The notes under the pieces were generated by a model. The model was not told where the DNA came from. It did not search any database and saw nothing but the letters and a program-made list of their open reading frames with translations. The translations under genes and the position numbers were made by a program. A stretch of 64,000 nt of DNA from Anniella stebbinsi (lineage: Eukaryota > Chordata > Lepidosauria > Squamata > Anniellidae), in contig JARDYH010000002.1 of assembly GCA_029215795.1 (NCBI GenBank), forward strand, positions 272,312,310 to 272,376,309, written 5' to 3'. Positions within the stretch are counted from its first letter, which is position 1. Every line of letters begins with the position of its first letter. This document shows, piece by piece, positions 32,873 through 44,078 of this stretch.

Positions 32873-33884
32873 TCATAATCTCTAAGAAGTTAATCTTGTC
32901 AGAGTGTCTACACGGCGAGGGTGGCTGGCCTTTGTTTTACATCAGATCATTAAATATACATAAGGCATTTGGTTCTCTGCATATGAGATAATGGAGGCAG
33001 TTTTAATTAGTTCACAGTTCTGTTGCCTGATCTATATTTTGAGATTTTTTCTCAGAGCAGCTCACAATGGTAGTCATGGTAGCAGACATGTTAAATCTTG
33101 GGGCATTTTTCAATTGGTGATAGGTGATATTGCCTTTACAGCTGGAGGTGGAAAATTAATTACCGAGGCAGTATCACACTTTAATAAAATAAGATGGACT
33201 CACACATAATGAAGTCTCTATCCTAATACTGTGCGATGACTTACATTTTTAAAAAACAACAACACAAAAACAATAGTTTCTCGTTTATACATTGCTAAAT
33301 GTTTACCTAGCCTGGTTTCTACATTAAGAGTTGGGAATTCCTTAATGTCACAGGTTCTTTGTCAGGAATGGTTAGATCTTTTACCTGTGTAGATGAGGAA
33401 AGAGGGTAAATTGGTAGCAGTTGCTTGAGCCAGTGTGAAATCTGTTTGGTTTGCAGCTGTCTTCTACATACATGTCCATCTCTTGATTTTTCAACACTTA
33501 ATTGTGCTGCTCGACAGCTGGGCCTGCTTCACACATAGATATACATCTGGTGAGTGGTAGTTGAATGTGTGAATAATTGACCCCCTGAGGTTGCATTGAG
33601 CTTGAGGTTGTGTAGAGCAGGGACGCAGAAGCTTTGTAGCCAAATCCCCAATGATCAATTGGTGGCTTCCCATTGTTGATGTCGTTTTATTCTAAAAGTT
33701 GGGATGCCTCTCCTAAAGCTTAGTTACTGACAGTAAGAGGTTTAAGCTAAAACATGCTGGCCTTACCTCTTTGGTTCCGCCCCCATTGCCTTCACCTCCA
33801 TTCACCAATGGAATGCGCCTCACCCACCCCAGCTGAAAGTGGTCCATCTCCCATGATGTAAGGTAATATGCACATTTTATCATT
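32873..33884. other. Unassigned DNA
   Basis: No gene or definable element is seen. Confidence 0.5.
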
Positions 33885-34371
33885 GGCCCTTTCTACACCA
33901 TAGGGGTGTAGAGGGCGGGGAGTGGGCGAACTGGGAAGTAGCCACATCTGGGTTCATCCCTCCTGTGCACACCACAATGCTATGACCCGGGCTGCCATTT
34001 TGTTTTTGTTTTAGTTGCAGAAGAGCGCTCTAGTGCTCCAACGAAGTTTGTGTCTGGTGGGAAATGTGGGTGAAATCGCGGCATCCCCTCCCATGGTGAT
34101 TTTGCTTTCACCCTCTCCTGATGGCCATGGGTGTGGCTCCGTGGCCATCTGTGTTGCTGTGTTTACTCATGTGTAAGCGCAACAGCACTGGAGCAGGAGG
34201 CCACATTCTTCCTTGGTCCTGGGGACTGCGGAAGAATCAGGATTTTTCTGATTCCTGAGAACCAGGAAAAATTCCGTTCCCCCCCACCCCCGGGGCTCCC
34301 TGTGCATCATTCGGACACAAAGGGAGCAGCTAGAGTCCATCCCAGGCATTTTGCCTGGTGCAGAAAGGGCC
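33885..34371. mobile_element. MITE with GGCCCTTTCTACACC ends, longest copy
   Basis: Terminal inverted repeats GGCCCTTTCTACACC and GGTGCAGAAAGGGCC (one difference). Subterminal hairpins: ACACCATAGGGGTGT at the left and AGGCATTTTGCCT at the right; a central hairpin around GTTTACTCATGTGTAAGC. It is related to 15130-15640 (inverted) and 22363-22543 (shortened). No transposase. I found no matching target duplication. Confidence 0.78.
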
Positions 34372-35032
34372 GTTCACTCAGGCAAGTCATTCTGATAATC
34401 ATCAATGGATGGGACATGAGTATGTGGATCAGGCCTTGATGACTGGCAGCTTCATGTGTGAACTGTCTGCATTGAAAAACATTGTACTTGAAGAGGTTTG
34501 GATGGAAATGAAGATTGTCTAAATTATATTAAAAATGTCTAATGGCCCACTTGCACATAAAAGTTAACACTTGATGGTATCATCAAATGATGAACATGCA
34601 TATATGAACCAGGCCTCATCCTTACTAACTTAACTCTGGGATATTTCTAAAAGTAAAATGCATGCCTGAGCACCTAGAGTAGTCTCTGGATTTGTGACAA
34701 AATGTTACCAGCAGCCTAAAATAAAACATAGCCCTTGTCTTGGCTAAAGACATTACCAGCATGGTTGCATAGCTCCTGCGATCACTTTATCATCATTAAC
34801 TTCCAAGAGAAGGCCAGAGGTTGAATTTATATTCTCAAAGTTCCCCTAGTAAATCCACTGTTACTCTTGATTTCCTATGTATTTCTCGTAGTATCTTATA
34901 AATAGTACTTGACAGATATCTCAGGTTTTTTATTTCTTTTCCTGTGCCTTGCAGACATTGGATGACACTGAGAAATCACAGAGTTATATAAACTCTACTC
35001 TTAGTTCTGTTATAGGATAAAATTCCTTGCCG

Positions 35033-35075
<43 letters not shown>

Positions 35076-35943
35076 CTTTATAGTGTCTGTTCATCTGCTG
35101 TGTTTCAGCATCTACATCCTTAGTCTGCATAGCAATTACAGCAGATTTAGAGGTTTTTCTTCATTTAAAAGACAACAAATGCCACCTATGAATAATAGCA
35201 TCTCATCTAGTCACAAGGCAGTGCCATGCAGGCAACTTATATTTCCAATTAACTCAGTCCTTTAAAAAGAGTTCTAGAGAGAATGAAATCTAATCTCTTA
35301 AGAAAATGAAGAATTGGCCTCTTGTTGCCATCATGTCACAAACATGGGCAATTTGATGATACTGACTTGTCTACTTGCTTATTCTTAAAGTATCCCCCTC
35401 AACATGCATTATTATAACAGCCAATTAAAATGCCAGTTAGCAGCCTGATTTTGCAGGCTTTACGGTTCTGAGGCAGTTGAATATTCTTCAGAGGACCATT
35501 TAGGAATCTGCCCGTATTTTGATGCTGTATTTCAAGGCAGCTACAGATAGGGTTAGATGAAGCTGGCAATTTGGTTTCTCCCAGTTTGTAATTTTTTTCC
35601 ATTCTTAAATTTGGTTTAATTTGAATTTGAGAAGTTGTCCAGTCTTAAGTTCAGTTCATCCTGAAATGTAAGCTTTTTTAAAAGTTAGCATGAAAATTCA
35701 AAAGCATTTTTGCACATTTCTCCTAATGTATGCATATTTGTATGTATTTTTGCCTAATGCAAACTTTTTTGCAAGCAATTTTCTAATTTAATGCATCTTT
35801 AACATTATTTCTCCTAATATATACATTTTACATACATTTCAGTTTTGAGAATTCCACTGCAAAATTGAGAAGAGTGCAAATTTCGATGGACCACGGCGTT
35901 TTGGTTTGCATAGTGGCAAAAGACTGACAGGGCAACACTCAGA
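34372..35943. other. AT-rich DNA with (TA)n and an unnamed repeat
   Basis: A (TA)n tract of about 36 bp sits at 35036-35072. The stretch 35570-35900 looks repetitive: TTTCTCCTAATGTATGCAT (about 35717) recurs as TTTCTCCTAATATATACAT (about 35807), 90 bp later. No gene is seen. Confidence 0.55.
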
Positions 35944-36365
35944 GCCTATCCACATTGCCCTTAAAATGACTTATATTCTGTTTAAAAACATGATTTTTGA
36001 AGTAGTTTCATTACATGGTAGGACACACTGAGCAGTACTTACATTTCATAATGACTGCTTCCTCCATCCTTAAAACATTCAGTGGTGTGACACATGGTTA
36101 ATTCTTTGTTTGTTCTTGTTTAGTTTCTGTTTTGCAGGCTGCTTGACCCGCCCACTTCTGTCTCCGTAACTCAAGCAGCCTGCAAAACAGAAACTAAACA
36201 AGAAGAGTCAAGGAATTAACCCTGTACTACACCAGTGAACACGGAGGAAGCAGTCACTATGAAACGTAAGTACTGCTCAGTGTGTCCTACCATGTAATGA
36301 AATTACTTAAACTTACCATGTTTTTAAAAATAATATAAGTTGTTTTAAGGGCAATGTGGATAGGC
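35944..36365. mobile_element. Palindromic MITE, GCCTATCCACATTGCC family, copy 2
   Basis: Same arms and internal order as copy 1 at 32476, slightly longer because of an extra TTTGTTCTTGTTTAGTTTCT segment paired with AGAAACTAAACAAGAA at the centre. It folds end to end. It lies 3.1 kb from copy 1 on the same strand sense. Confidence 0.88.
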
Positions 36366-37155
36366 ACTCACTCTCTTCTGGCTCCACACTCTTTTACCTG
36401 GAGACAGACTGACAACAGGGAGAGAAGAATTGGGATTGTGCTGGAACAGAAGAGATGTCAGACATGAAGTGCTGTATCCAAGTAATGGCTCCTCTTTAAT
36501 TGAGAATGCTCTACCTGTTTCTAGAGGTGTAAAGGCGCAGAAAAAAATGGCTTTTTTGGGGGGAGGGGTGTTCTGAGGACCATTTTTGGGTCCTCCCTAC
36601 AAAAGTTAGAAAAATTGAACAGCTTTAGATTATGGTTTGTTTGTTTTTTAGAATATAAAAGTATTTTCTAAAATATACCAGTCTCCCCTTGAAATTATTT
36701 CTAAAAACTATGTAATAATAACACTTTTATAGAAAGACTAGAGACGTAAAAAGTCTTTAAATAATGAAGCTATGGAGGAAAATGTTTTTTCCCCAATCCT
36801 CTTTGTAGGATTTCCAGCATAATTAGTTCTTTCAATCCTTATTAAAAGTATTGATCTGAAGTATATTTTACTGGTAGACATTTATTATCATCAATTCCCC
36901 AACATGTGAGTAGATTCGCCATTGCCATTCTTGACAGTAAATGCACTTTCTTGATAGTTTGGGTTTTGTTTTGTAGAGTCTTGTGTTTCTGATACATTAA
37001 CAGTCATTTCATGTAGTTTTAATCTATTCAGACAATAATTAAACATTTACTGAGTTTCTTTTAAACATTTTAAAATATAATGGTAATTTTATGAGCAAAC
37101 TAAGTTATATATAAAATAACTTTAGGAACAGAAAGCTGCTTTAGGTTCCTAAAGC
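36366..37155. other. AT-rich unassigned DNA
   Basis: No gene or recognisable repeat is seen. Confidence 0.5.
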
Positions 37156-37289
37156 AGCCCTCCCCATCCTGGTGCACTCCAGATGTTTTGGACTACAGTG
37201 CCCAGAATTCCTGACTGTTGGCCATGTTGCCTGAGGCTGATGGAAACTGAAGTTCAAAATATCTGGAGGGCATCCAATCGGGGAAGGCT
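37156..37289. mobile_element. Palindromic repeat (CCAGATGTTTTGGACTACA family)
   Basis: Arms CAGCCCTCCCCATCCTGGTG / CGGGGAAGGCTG, and CCAGATGTTTTGGACTACAG / CAAAATATCTGGAGGG, pair across a GGCCATGTTGCC centre. Relatives: 17095, 46625, 61014 and 62373. Likely an old non-autonomous hAT. Confidence 0.7.
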
Positions 37290-37377
37290 GTATTGAAACA
37301 ACAGAGTGACTATAGATCTGGTCCATTTTCCCCAAGCTTTCCAATTTTTCTGAAATCGCCCACCCTTGGGCACAACC

Positions 37378-37455
37378 ATCCCCTTTTTAAAACATTTCTT
37401 GTCCACCTTACAGGGCACAAGCCCTCTCAGGTTTACAGAAATAAAATACATCTCT
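37378..37455 (-). mobile_element. LINE 3'-UTR fragment
   Basis: CTTTTTAAAACATTTCTTG then AGGGCACAAGCCCTCTCAGG and AATAAAATACAT match the reversed 3' UTR at 23850-23920. Short and diverged. Confidence 0.5.
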
Positions 37456-37536
37456 ACTTGCATCTCTTCCATAATCCTTAAATCACTCTCCCAGCTGTAG
37501 TGTGTGTGCATGTAGCAGGGGGAATTAGGACTTGCA

Positions 37537-38004
37537 TTGAGATTTGGGCTTAACTCAGAAGGACTTTCAGAGATCCATGGGCCCCATCCTTCTACTCAAC
37601 TTTGCTGGTTACTGGGACTGGCTTTGAGGACCATATCCACGGCACTGACCCCTTTCATTGGCCTGAGTGGATTAAAAAAATATCAAGATCTTTATCCTAT
37701 AGCATACCAGAGTTCTCACTGCTCCTTTTGCTCCAAGGAGGTGAAGTACTCATCCTATTCTCACCACCTTCTCATAAGACAAGTGCTGGAGTCATTGACA
37801 AACAACATCTTGAAGATATTTGGCTCCTGCTCTGATGGATGCAGAAGGAGCAGTGGAGTATGGAATGGGAGATTTCACCCGATTATAATCCACAACATTC
37901 ACATTGAAGACCATTTGCCTCATCCTCTGAGCAGACTTTGCCACTCCATATGCAATAATTTTCTCCGATTTGACAAAAGGGAAAAGACTCATCGTGCAAA
38001 CTGA
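37537..38004 (+). other. Hypothetical open frame, 155 codons
   Basis: This is one of the longest frames without a transposon match in the window. It contains several Cys and His (HCSFCSKEV, CSDGC, RLCHSICNNF) but no arrangement I recognise. Upstream sequence shows no promoter, and an overlapping minus-strand frame exists at 37792-37992. It may be chance or part of an unknown repeat. I do not claim a gene. Confidence 0.15.
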
Positions 38005-39400
38005 ATGATCACAGGCAGATATCCTGAGGGCACATGAGGAAGCAGCCTTGTTAAAGGGAAGCCAGCCTGGGTCTTGTCATCTTGCAGGAAGAAGACTGCC
38101 TCTGAAACCCTATGAAAGTATCCCTGACTTCCGACATGGAAGGAAGGCAGGATATCAATGCAATGCTACTTTTGTTTTCCTCCAGCTACTTAAAGAAAGA
38201 AAATATATATATGGTGAACAAGAAGCCCAGCAGCACTTATATAACAAGTTGTCAAGCAGAATGTAGTTCACTCTTTTTGTCAGATGTGCAATGGCTGTTA
38301 TAGGGGATTGTAGGGCTGTGACTTTGGAGTACAGCCCTTAAGGGCATAAATGAAGAGGCTGATCCTAATTGGCCAGGTGGGAGAGCTGCTGTGTGCCTGA
38401 GTCAGACTCCATCCTCTCTTGAATTAGCTACACAAGCAAGAAAAATATCAAAGTCAGATTTGGTTGTGTGTGTGTGTATGGGGGGAGGGGTTGTTTGTTT
38501 TTATATTAAGTCTTGAATTTTTATAATGAAGGGATGACCTGAAAGCAATCAGACACCAAGATCGAAGCTGCGCGGCTTAGGAAGGTGGGGCGAGGCTCCA
38601 GAAGCTACTACAAATATGCTCATCTCTGATCTGCTGCTGCTGTCTTGGGCTGAAGAATATACCACAGAAGTTTAATTAGTCCTGTGAGATGGATTTTGCC
38701 ACGCTCATGTAAATGCAGACATACACATACACTGGGCACAATTTTCCATACATAGTTAAGCATGTAGAAAATCTGTTGATTTCAATGGGAGAGTTAAACT
38801 ATTTGGACAGAGAGAGTAGTGCTGCTTTGAAACTATTTTGGTAGCAAGCTTTAATAATCTGATTGCAACAATTAAACAGAGATCAGGGAAACTAATTGAT
38901 TCTTCTCTGGAAAACAGGCTCAGCAGACTCATCTATTCAGAAGTTCATCAAAGTTCTGTCTCACTCCAGAGTCCCTTTCAGCTGCCCCATTTTGATGGCC
39001 TACTTACCAAGGTAAGATGCTCTAGCAGTTCCAAAGGTTTCTCTGTGTTGTAAATTGCACTGTGCACATGATATTACTGTAGAACTGGTGTCATGTAATG
39101 ACACCATTTCATCATGGCAAAGCAGACAGCTTCTGCCCAGGTGTGGCTCAGCCTACAAAATCTAGGAAGTGGCCTGTACTTAAGTAGCAGCCTACACCAT
39201 TGTTCATGCTCTTGTATTGTTATTGTATGTATGAACATGGTGTCACTGTGTCTTCATACCACACATGTGCAGGATACTGCAGGTATGCACTGCACAACTT
39301 ACAACATCTAAGAAGGCCTTGGGACTTGTAGTGGTTTGGCTACAAGTCTCTTTAGGTTCTGCTATGAATTGGAAAAGGGCAGACCTTCTGGCACACAATA
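38005..39400. other. Unassigned DNA
   Basis: No gene is seen. Part of a palindromic repeat like that at 6028 may be present at about 38740-38800 (GATTTCAATGGGAGAG). Confidence 0.45.
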
Positions 39401-39868
39401 TGGCTGCATTCGGACAACACATTAAGCAACTGAGGGGGGGAAACAATCATCAGTTGTGTTGCTTATTGTGTTGTGTGGAGGGTAACATGCTGCTCACAAA
39501 CTGTTGACGGTATGCTATTCCACCCAAATAAGCAACTGAGGGAAACACCTGGCTTGCAAGTTGTTTAGCTCGAAGCCAGTTGTTTAAAGTGTTGTGTGGA
39601 GGGGGGAGTGTGTTAATAGCGTGTGGGGAGTGGGTTAAAATACAAGCCCATAGAGGCAGGCAGTAAAAGCGACCAAAGCGGCAGCTGCCACTTTGCTACA
39701 ACTGGTGCAACTTGCAGAGGCTGCTGGGATAGAACTGGGAGGACTGAGGGAGGAGGGAGGGTGGGGAGAGGGGTGGGGGCTGTGTTAGTCAAATGCTGAG
39801 ATGACTATTAGTCCACTCAACACCAGCCCTAACCACCCACAGTTGTGTAGGAATATGTTGTGTGGGGA

Positions 39869-39876
39869 GTACCCAC
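39869..39876. repeat. 8-bp target duplication, left
   Basis: GTACCCAC, identical to 40195-40202, flanking the CATATG MITE. Confidence 0.9.
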
Positions 39877-40194
39877 TAGGCTGACCATATGAAAAGGAGG
39901 ACAGGGCTCCTGTATCTTTAACAGTTGCAAAGGACAGGGAATTTCAGCAGGTGTTGTTTGTATGCATTCATAACCTGGTGAAATCCCCTCTTCATCACAA
40001 CAGTTAAAGCTGCAGAAGCCCTGTCTCTTGACCATGTACAAAAGAGGGCAGGGCTTCTGCAGCTTTAACTTTGTGATGAAGAGGGAATTTCACCAGGTTC
40101 TGCATATATACAAATGACACCTGCTGAAATTCCCTTTTCTATGAAACTGTTAAAGATACAGGAGCCCTGTCCTCCTTTTCATATGGTCAGCCTA
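39877..40194. mobile_element. Complete CATATG foldback hAT MITE (318 bp)
   Basis: Ends are TAGGCTGACCATATGAAAAG and its exact inverse. The two arms are inverse complements nearly to the centre (arm words AGGACAGGGCTCCTGTATC, GGGAATTTCAGCAGGTG and CTTCATCACAACAGTTAAAG, each paired). The perfect 8-bp duplication GTACCCAC places it in the hAT superfamily by inference. Partial relatives: 8863-9034 and 23088-23309. Confidence 0.92.
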
Positions 40195-40202
40195 GTACCC
40201 AC
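40195..40202. repeat. 8-bp target duplication, right
   Basis: GTACCCAC, identical to 39869-39876. Confidence 0.9.
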
Positions 40203-40268
40203 AAAATAACCAACTGTGAGTTGGCCACTCAATCCACCATTGACTAATGTGTTGTCCGAATGCAGCCA

Positions 40269-41119
40269 CTGTGTCTGTGTGTGTGCGTGCGTGTGTGTGT
40301 TTGTATTCAGCCCATCACATTTTGAACTGAGTTCTTCAGGAGCATTTTTGAATAGCGCATTTTTGCCTGATCTCTTTACACTTTTGCAGATGGATTTTAC
40401 TATTGGTGGAACGTCCATGCATTATATAGCCACAATCTGTTTTAAGTGTTGTTATCTTTTCACAGAGTCCGTACCAGGGATTGGGAAGAAGGAGAGAAAT
40501 AATGGGCTCCATCTTATCAATATTATCCATCCTAGCTTCTGCTGCTAGCCTCTTTAGAGATCACCACTAGAGAAGGAGAGGAGAGTCTGAATTACCATGC
40601 ACCACTTACTCCACATGGACAATCAATGTGCGCAGGCAGGAGGCAGTGATATCATGGCAGAAGGTCCTATGCAGGCTCATTTCAGCTGTCGATGCCGGTT
40701 GAGATGGAACCTGCCATGATGCTGCTCGCTGGTTACACATTTTGATGGTCCATGGAATGAACATCTGAAAGGGTGTGTGTGTGGGGGGTGGGTGGGTGTG
40801 AATTCTCTAGCCTATGGGCCTAATCTCACCCAACATGTCCCCAATCTGCTTCCCCAAGTTTCCTGGGGTGAACATGTTTTCTTCAGAATATAATGCCCAC
40901 TCCCCTTAGTTTTTTGCTTTGATCTCCTCTTGTGTCCAGGAACCATCGATCAGCATGTATTTTTATTTTCTTAAAATAATTACACACAGAGAGACATTTG
41001 TCAAAAGATAATCTGGCTTGTTTCTTTCATGTGGCAAGTTTGAGGAAAAAAACAGCTGCATTCCCACGATCTCAGATGACCTTGTGGGGGAAAAACATGT
41101 TTTGTTTCCCTGACTTTGG
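40269..41119. other. Unassigned DNA
   Basis: A GT/GC tract at 40272-40300 lies next to the MITE. No gene is seen; part may be 5' sequence of the LINE that follows. Confidence 0.45.
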
Positions 41120-42806
41120 TTGACCTTGGGTCTTTCTGCTTCTTTCAGGAGTGTTCTGAACTCCTGTTTATGGCTGAACATCCTTTGCAAGAGTCCGAAA
41201 GTTGAAAAATATAATAATATGGAAATGGGGAAGGAACCTCTCAGAACTAGAGAAAATTTCAACGGTCTAATGGCTAATTTCCCAAAGTCAGCCAATGGGT
41301 GTATTTGGACAAATTCCGATGGTCAGCTGGACTTAATAATGGAACAGGATTGACTTAAGTATAAAGAAACAAATTTCCCATTAAAAATTCTTTCCTGGAA
41401 TATAGCGGGTTGGAGTTCGAAATTTAGATCACAAACCATTCTGAACTACTTAGCAAAATTTGATATCATCTTTCTCCAAGAGACATGGTGCCGGGATCCT
41501 ATAGATGTGAATGGGTTCATTTCATACTCTCTCCCTGCGATTCCCAATAGAGGAATTGGAAGAGATAGACAGGGATTAGCTATTTTAATTTCGTCTTCTT
41601 TAAATGTTAGAGTAATAGAAGCCAATAACTGTGGTTCCTCAACACAAGCTTTGGCTATAGACTTAATATCTCCCAAGGTAAATCTATTACTTTTTAATAT
41701 ATACTTCCCTCCCATGTCATGTAAAACATTGATTTCAACGTGCTGGTTTAATTTTGAGAGCTTTTTTAAACAACAAACAGCCAAATATCCAAAAGTATTC
41801 CCCTTATTAGCAGGTGATTTTAATGCTCGAACCGGTACATATCTGGTAGATCCCACAATCCAACAGGGTAAATTTTCAACATCCAAAGCTTCTCTACAAG
41901 TAAATTCCCGACACTCTAAGGATCCTTTATTTAACTATGCTGGTCAATGTCTACTTCACCTCGTATTTAATAATAACTTGGCTATTCTGAATGGCTCTAA
42001 CAAATACGACAATTGGGGTGAATTCACGCATATTTCTTCCAAAGGGTCGAGTGTGATCGATTATGTTTTAATACATAGACATCTAGAAACCCTGGACTGT
42101 GTATTCAGGATTGCAGACCGTCTTGAAAGCGATCATTTACCTTTGGAATTATGTCTGTCAATACCAGGGTTCCTAGTGGAGAAGGATCTGAATCCCATGC
42201 TGGCTTGTAAATTCCTCTCAATAACTTCAAAAAAAGTTAGATGGAACAAGGAAACATCAAATGCTTTCACTTTTTTGACCAGTTCCTCAAATTTTTTTAA
42301 GGACTCAGAACTAGATATATGTAACTAAAGTTTTTGATGACATGGTACAAAGACTAATTCTGCTTTTACAAAAGAATCATAATTCATTAACTCTGAAAAA
42401 TCAACAAACTTCCGGTAACAAGTGGTTTGATAAAGAATGTGCAGAACTGAGGAGAAGGCTCAAAGAAGCCTATTTCCTTTATCAAAACAATAATGAACGA
42501 AGACTTCCTAAAGAGTATTATGAATTGAAAAGAATATATCAAAAGACTATGATACAGAAAAAGAGAAAGGAAGATCAAGAAAAATGGCAACTATTAATAG
42601 GTGCTTCAGAGACCAATGATAATAGGAGTTTCTGGCAACTGGTCAATGGAGCACTGAGAGGGAAGATGGGACCTCCTGATTGTTGTATTCAAGCAGATAT
42701 CTGGGTTAATTACTACAGCAATGTTTTTAGTGACGAAATTGCATCTAATCAGGTTCCAACTCTTCCCCAAGAAACTCCGGAGTGGCCTGATGTAGTGATC
42801 CTTTGA
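41120..42806 (+). pseudogene. LINE with APE-type endonuclease, 3'-incomplete
   Basis: A first frame (41120-41353) ends SDGQLDLIMEQD just before ORF2-like sequence. From about 41383 the APE endonuclease reads KILSWNIAGW, FLQETWC, AGDFNART and SSVIDYVLIHR, ending with SDHLPLEL (catalytic Asn, Glu, Asp, Asp-His all present). The main continuous frame is 41507-42328 (273 codons), joined upstream without a stop. After a stop at 42328 the linker continues as WFDKECAELRRRLKEAY, EYYELKRIYQKTM and RSFWQLVNGALRGK to 42806. No reverse transcriptase follows, so the element is cut off. The endonuclease nicks target DNA to prime cDNA synthesis. Clade uncertain (CR1/L2/RTE-like groups all have this domain). 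Confidence 0.82.
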
Positions 42807-43413
42807 AGAGATAAATGGTTAAGAAACCACTTTTAATCTTATGCTGACACTTTAGAGGGAGGGATTTAAAAATGCTCTGGTTTGTTTGAGAGACACTGAG
42901 AGGAGGAGGGGGAATCCCATTCTGCTGTTCCATTGGTTGAATGAAATTTAGCTTTCTGTACTTGTTCTTTTTGTACTTTTATTGGGGTGGAGGGTGTTGG
43001 ATTTTTTAAAATGCTAAATTTTGCTGATACTTGTGTTCTGTGATTGCTGTGGCTTACTTTTGAGTAGATGAGCATAACATTGAGCTGTGTTCATTACTTC
43101 TGATTAGGCATGCATGAACTAGATATCTGGAGACTGACCGAACAAAAAGATAACACAGCCATCACACTAAGAACACTGTGCAATTAAAGGACATGGGCGG
43201 CTGCAAGATGAGGTTGAGACCACACCCAGCAGAAGAAGCCTCCTACTATAGATTGGTAACAGCTGGATTTTACCTTAGGTCCCACCTACTTGACAAATGT
43301 GGCCCCTGAGACCATCTGTGAAATGGAATTCAGCCCTCAAACTGAAAAAAGATTTAATATCCCTGGCTTAAGCTTTATCTGTATCTGTCTAAGGCACTGT
43401 GTACACTGATGGT

Positions 43414-43414
<1 letters not shown>
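42807..43414. other. Unassigned DNA
   Basis: Sequence between two LINE remnants. No RT motif was found in any frame. Nothing else recognised. Confidence 0.5.

Positions 43415-43459
<45 letters not shown>
43415..43459. repeat. (TTA)n microsatellite at LINE 3' border
   Basis: About 15 units. It directly abuts the 3' end of the minus-strand R4/Dong-like element. Confidence 0.97.
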
Positions 43460-44056
43460 CTTTCCTGCTCATGGCGGTTTTTCTAGACGGACATGACAAG
43501 CTTTCCCAAGTCATGCTGTCTTTTATTGATTCAGGAATTTCCTGACGATTGAGCATGTTTTAATTATGACTGCTTTCTGGATGTTGGTGTGGATGTATTC
43601 TGGTAGGCCCAGTTTCTGGAGCTTTTCTGTATATTTTTTTGATGTGATGCCGGTGACTGAGGTGACCAATGGAATAATTGTGACCTTTTCCTGTTGCCAT
43701 AGTTCTTTGACTTCCATGGCCAGTGGTATATATTTCTCTCTCTTTTCCACTTCCTTGTCTACAACATTTTTGTCATTAGGTATTACTATGTCATTGAGGT
43801 GTGGTTTTCTTTTTTTGTCTATGAATGTTACGTCTGGTTGATTGCAAAATATTGTCTTGTCCACATGAACTGTTCTGTCCCAGTATATTTTATGATCTGC
43901 GTTTTCCAAGATTGTTTTGGGTGAGTATCTATAGTATGGTGTAGGTTGTTTGATGAGGTTGAAGTTGATGGCCAGTTGTTGGTGAATTATTTTTGCAGCT
44001 GTATTGTGTCTGTCCATATAGTCCATTCCTGCTAGAATTTCACATCCTTCTGTTAC
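43460..44056 (-). pseudogene. R4/Dong-like LINE C terminus with restriction-like endonuclease
   Basis: On the minus strand: HNTAAKIIHQQLA, then TPYYRYSPKTILENADHKIY, WDRTVHVDKTI, QPDVTFIDKKRKPHLNDIVI (the PD..D of the restriction-like endonuclease), EKREKYIPLAMEVKELW and TCSIVRKFLNQ, ending at 43523. This frame is open. Known: R4/Dong LINEs carry a C-terminal PD-D/E-XK endonuclease, and Dong inserts in TAA repeats; here the 3' end is 63 bp past the stop, at a TTA tract. 5'-truncated: the RT is missing. Confidence 0.75.
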
Positions 44057-44078
44057 GTTGTTGTTGTTGTTGTTGTTA
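44057..44078. repeat. (TTG)n microsatellite at an element junction
   Basis: Seven TTG units (AAC on the minus strand). It forms the exact join between the R4-like fragment and the ORF1 fragment at 44079. Confidence 0.95.

Larger units (their letters stand above)
39401..40268. mobile_element. MITE with TGGCTGCATTCGGACAACAC ends
   Basis: Exact 20-bp terminal inverted repeats at 39401-39420 and 40249-40268. The interior includes TGTTGTGTGGGGAGT-type words repeated in both halves. It carries the 318-bp CATATG MITE at 39877-40194, which inserted later. A related 0.2-kb element is at 49775-49995. No transposase frame or clear target duplication. Confidence 0.8.

Noticed and set aside
33885..34371. 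hAT or Harbinger assignment for the GGCCCTTTCTACACC element
   Set aside because: Neither an 8-bp nor a TWA duplication is present at the visible ends of either good copy.
35944..36365. CACTC target duplication around the second palindromic MITE
   Set aside because: It requires shifting the ends and lies in a CACTCTC-rich tract; copy 1 has no equivalent.
41446..41886. 146-codon minus-strand frame
   Set aside because: Antisense shadow of the LINE endonuclease, whose catalytic motifs are on the plus strand.
43566..43841. 91-codon plus-strand frame
   Set aside because: Shadow of the minus-strand R4-like frame.
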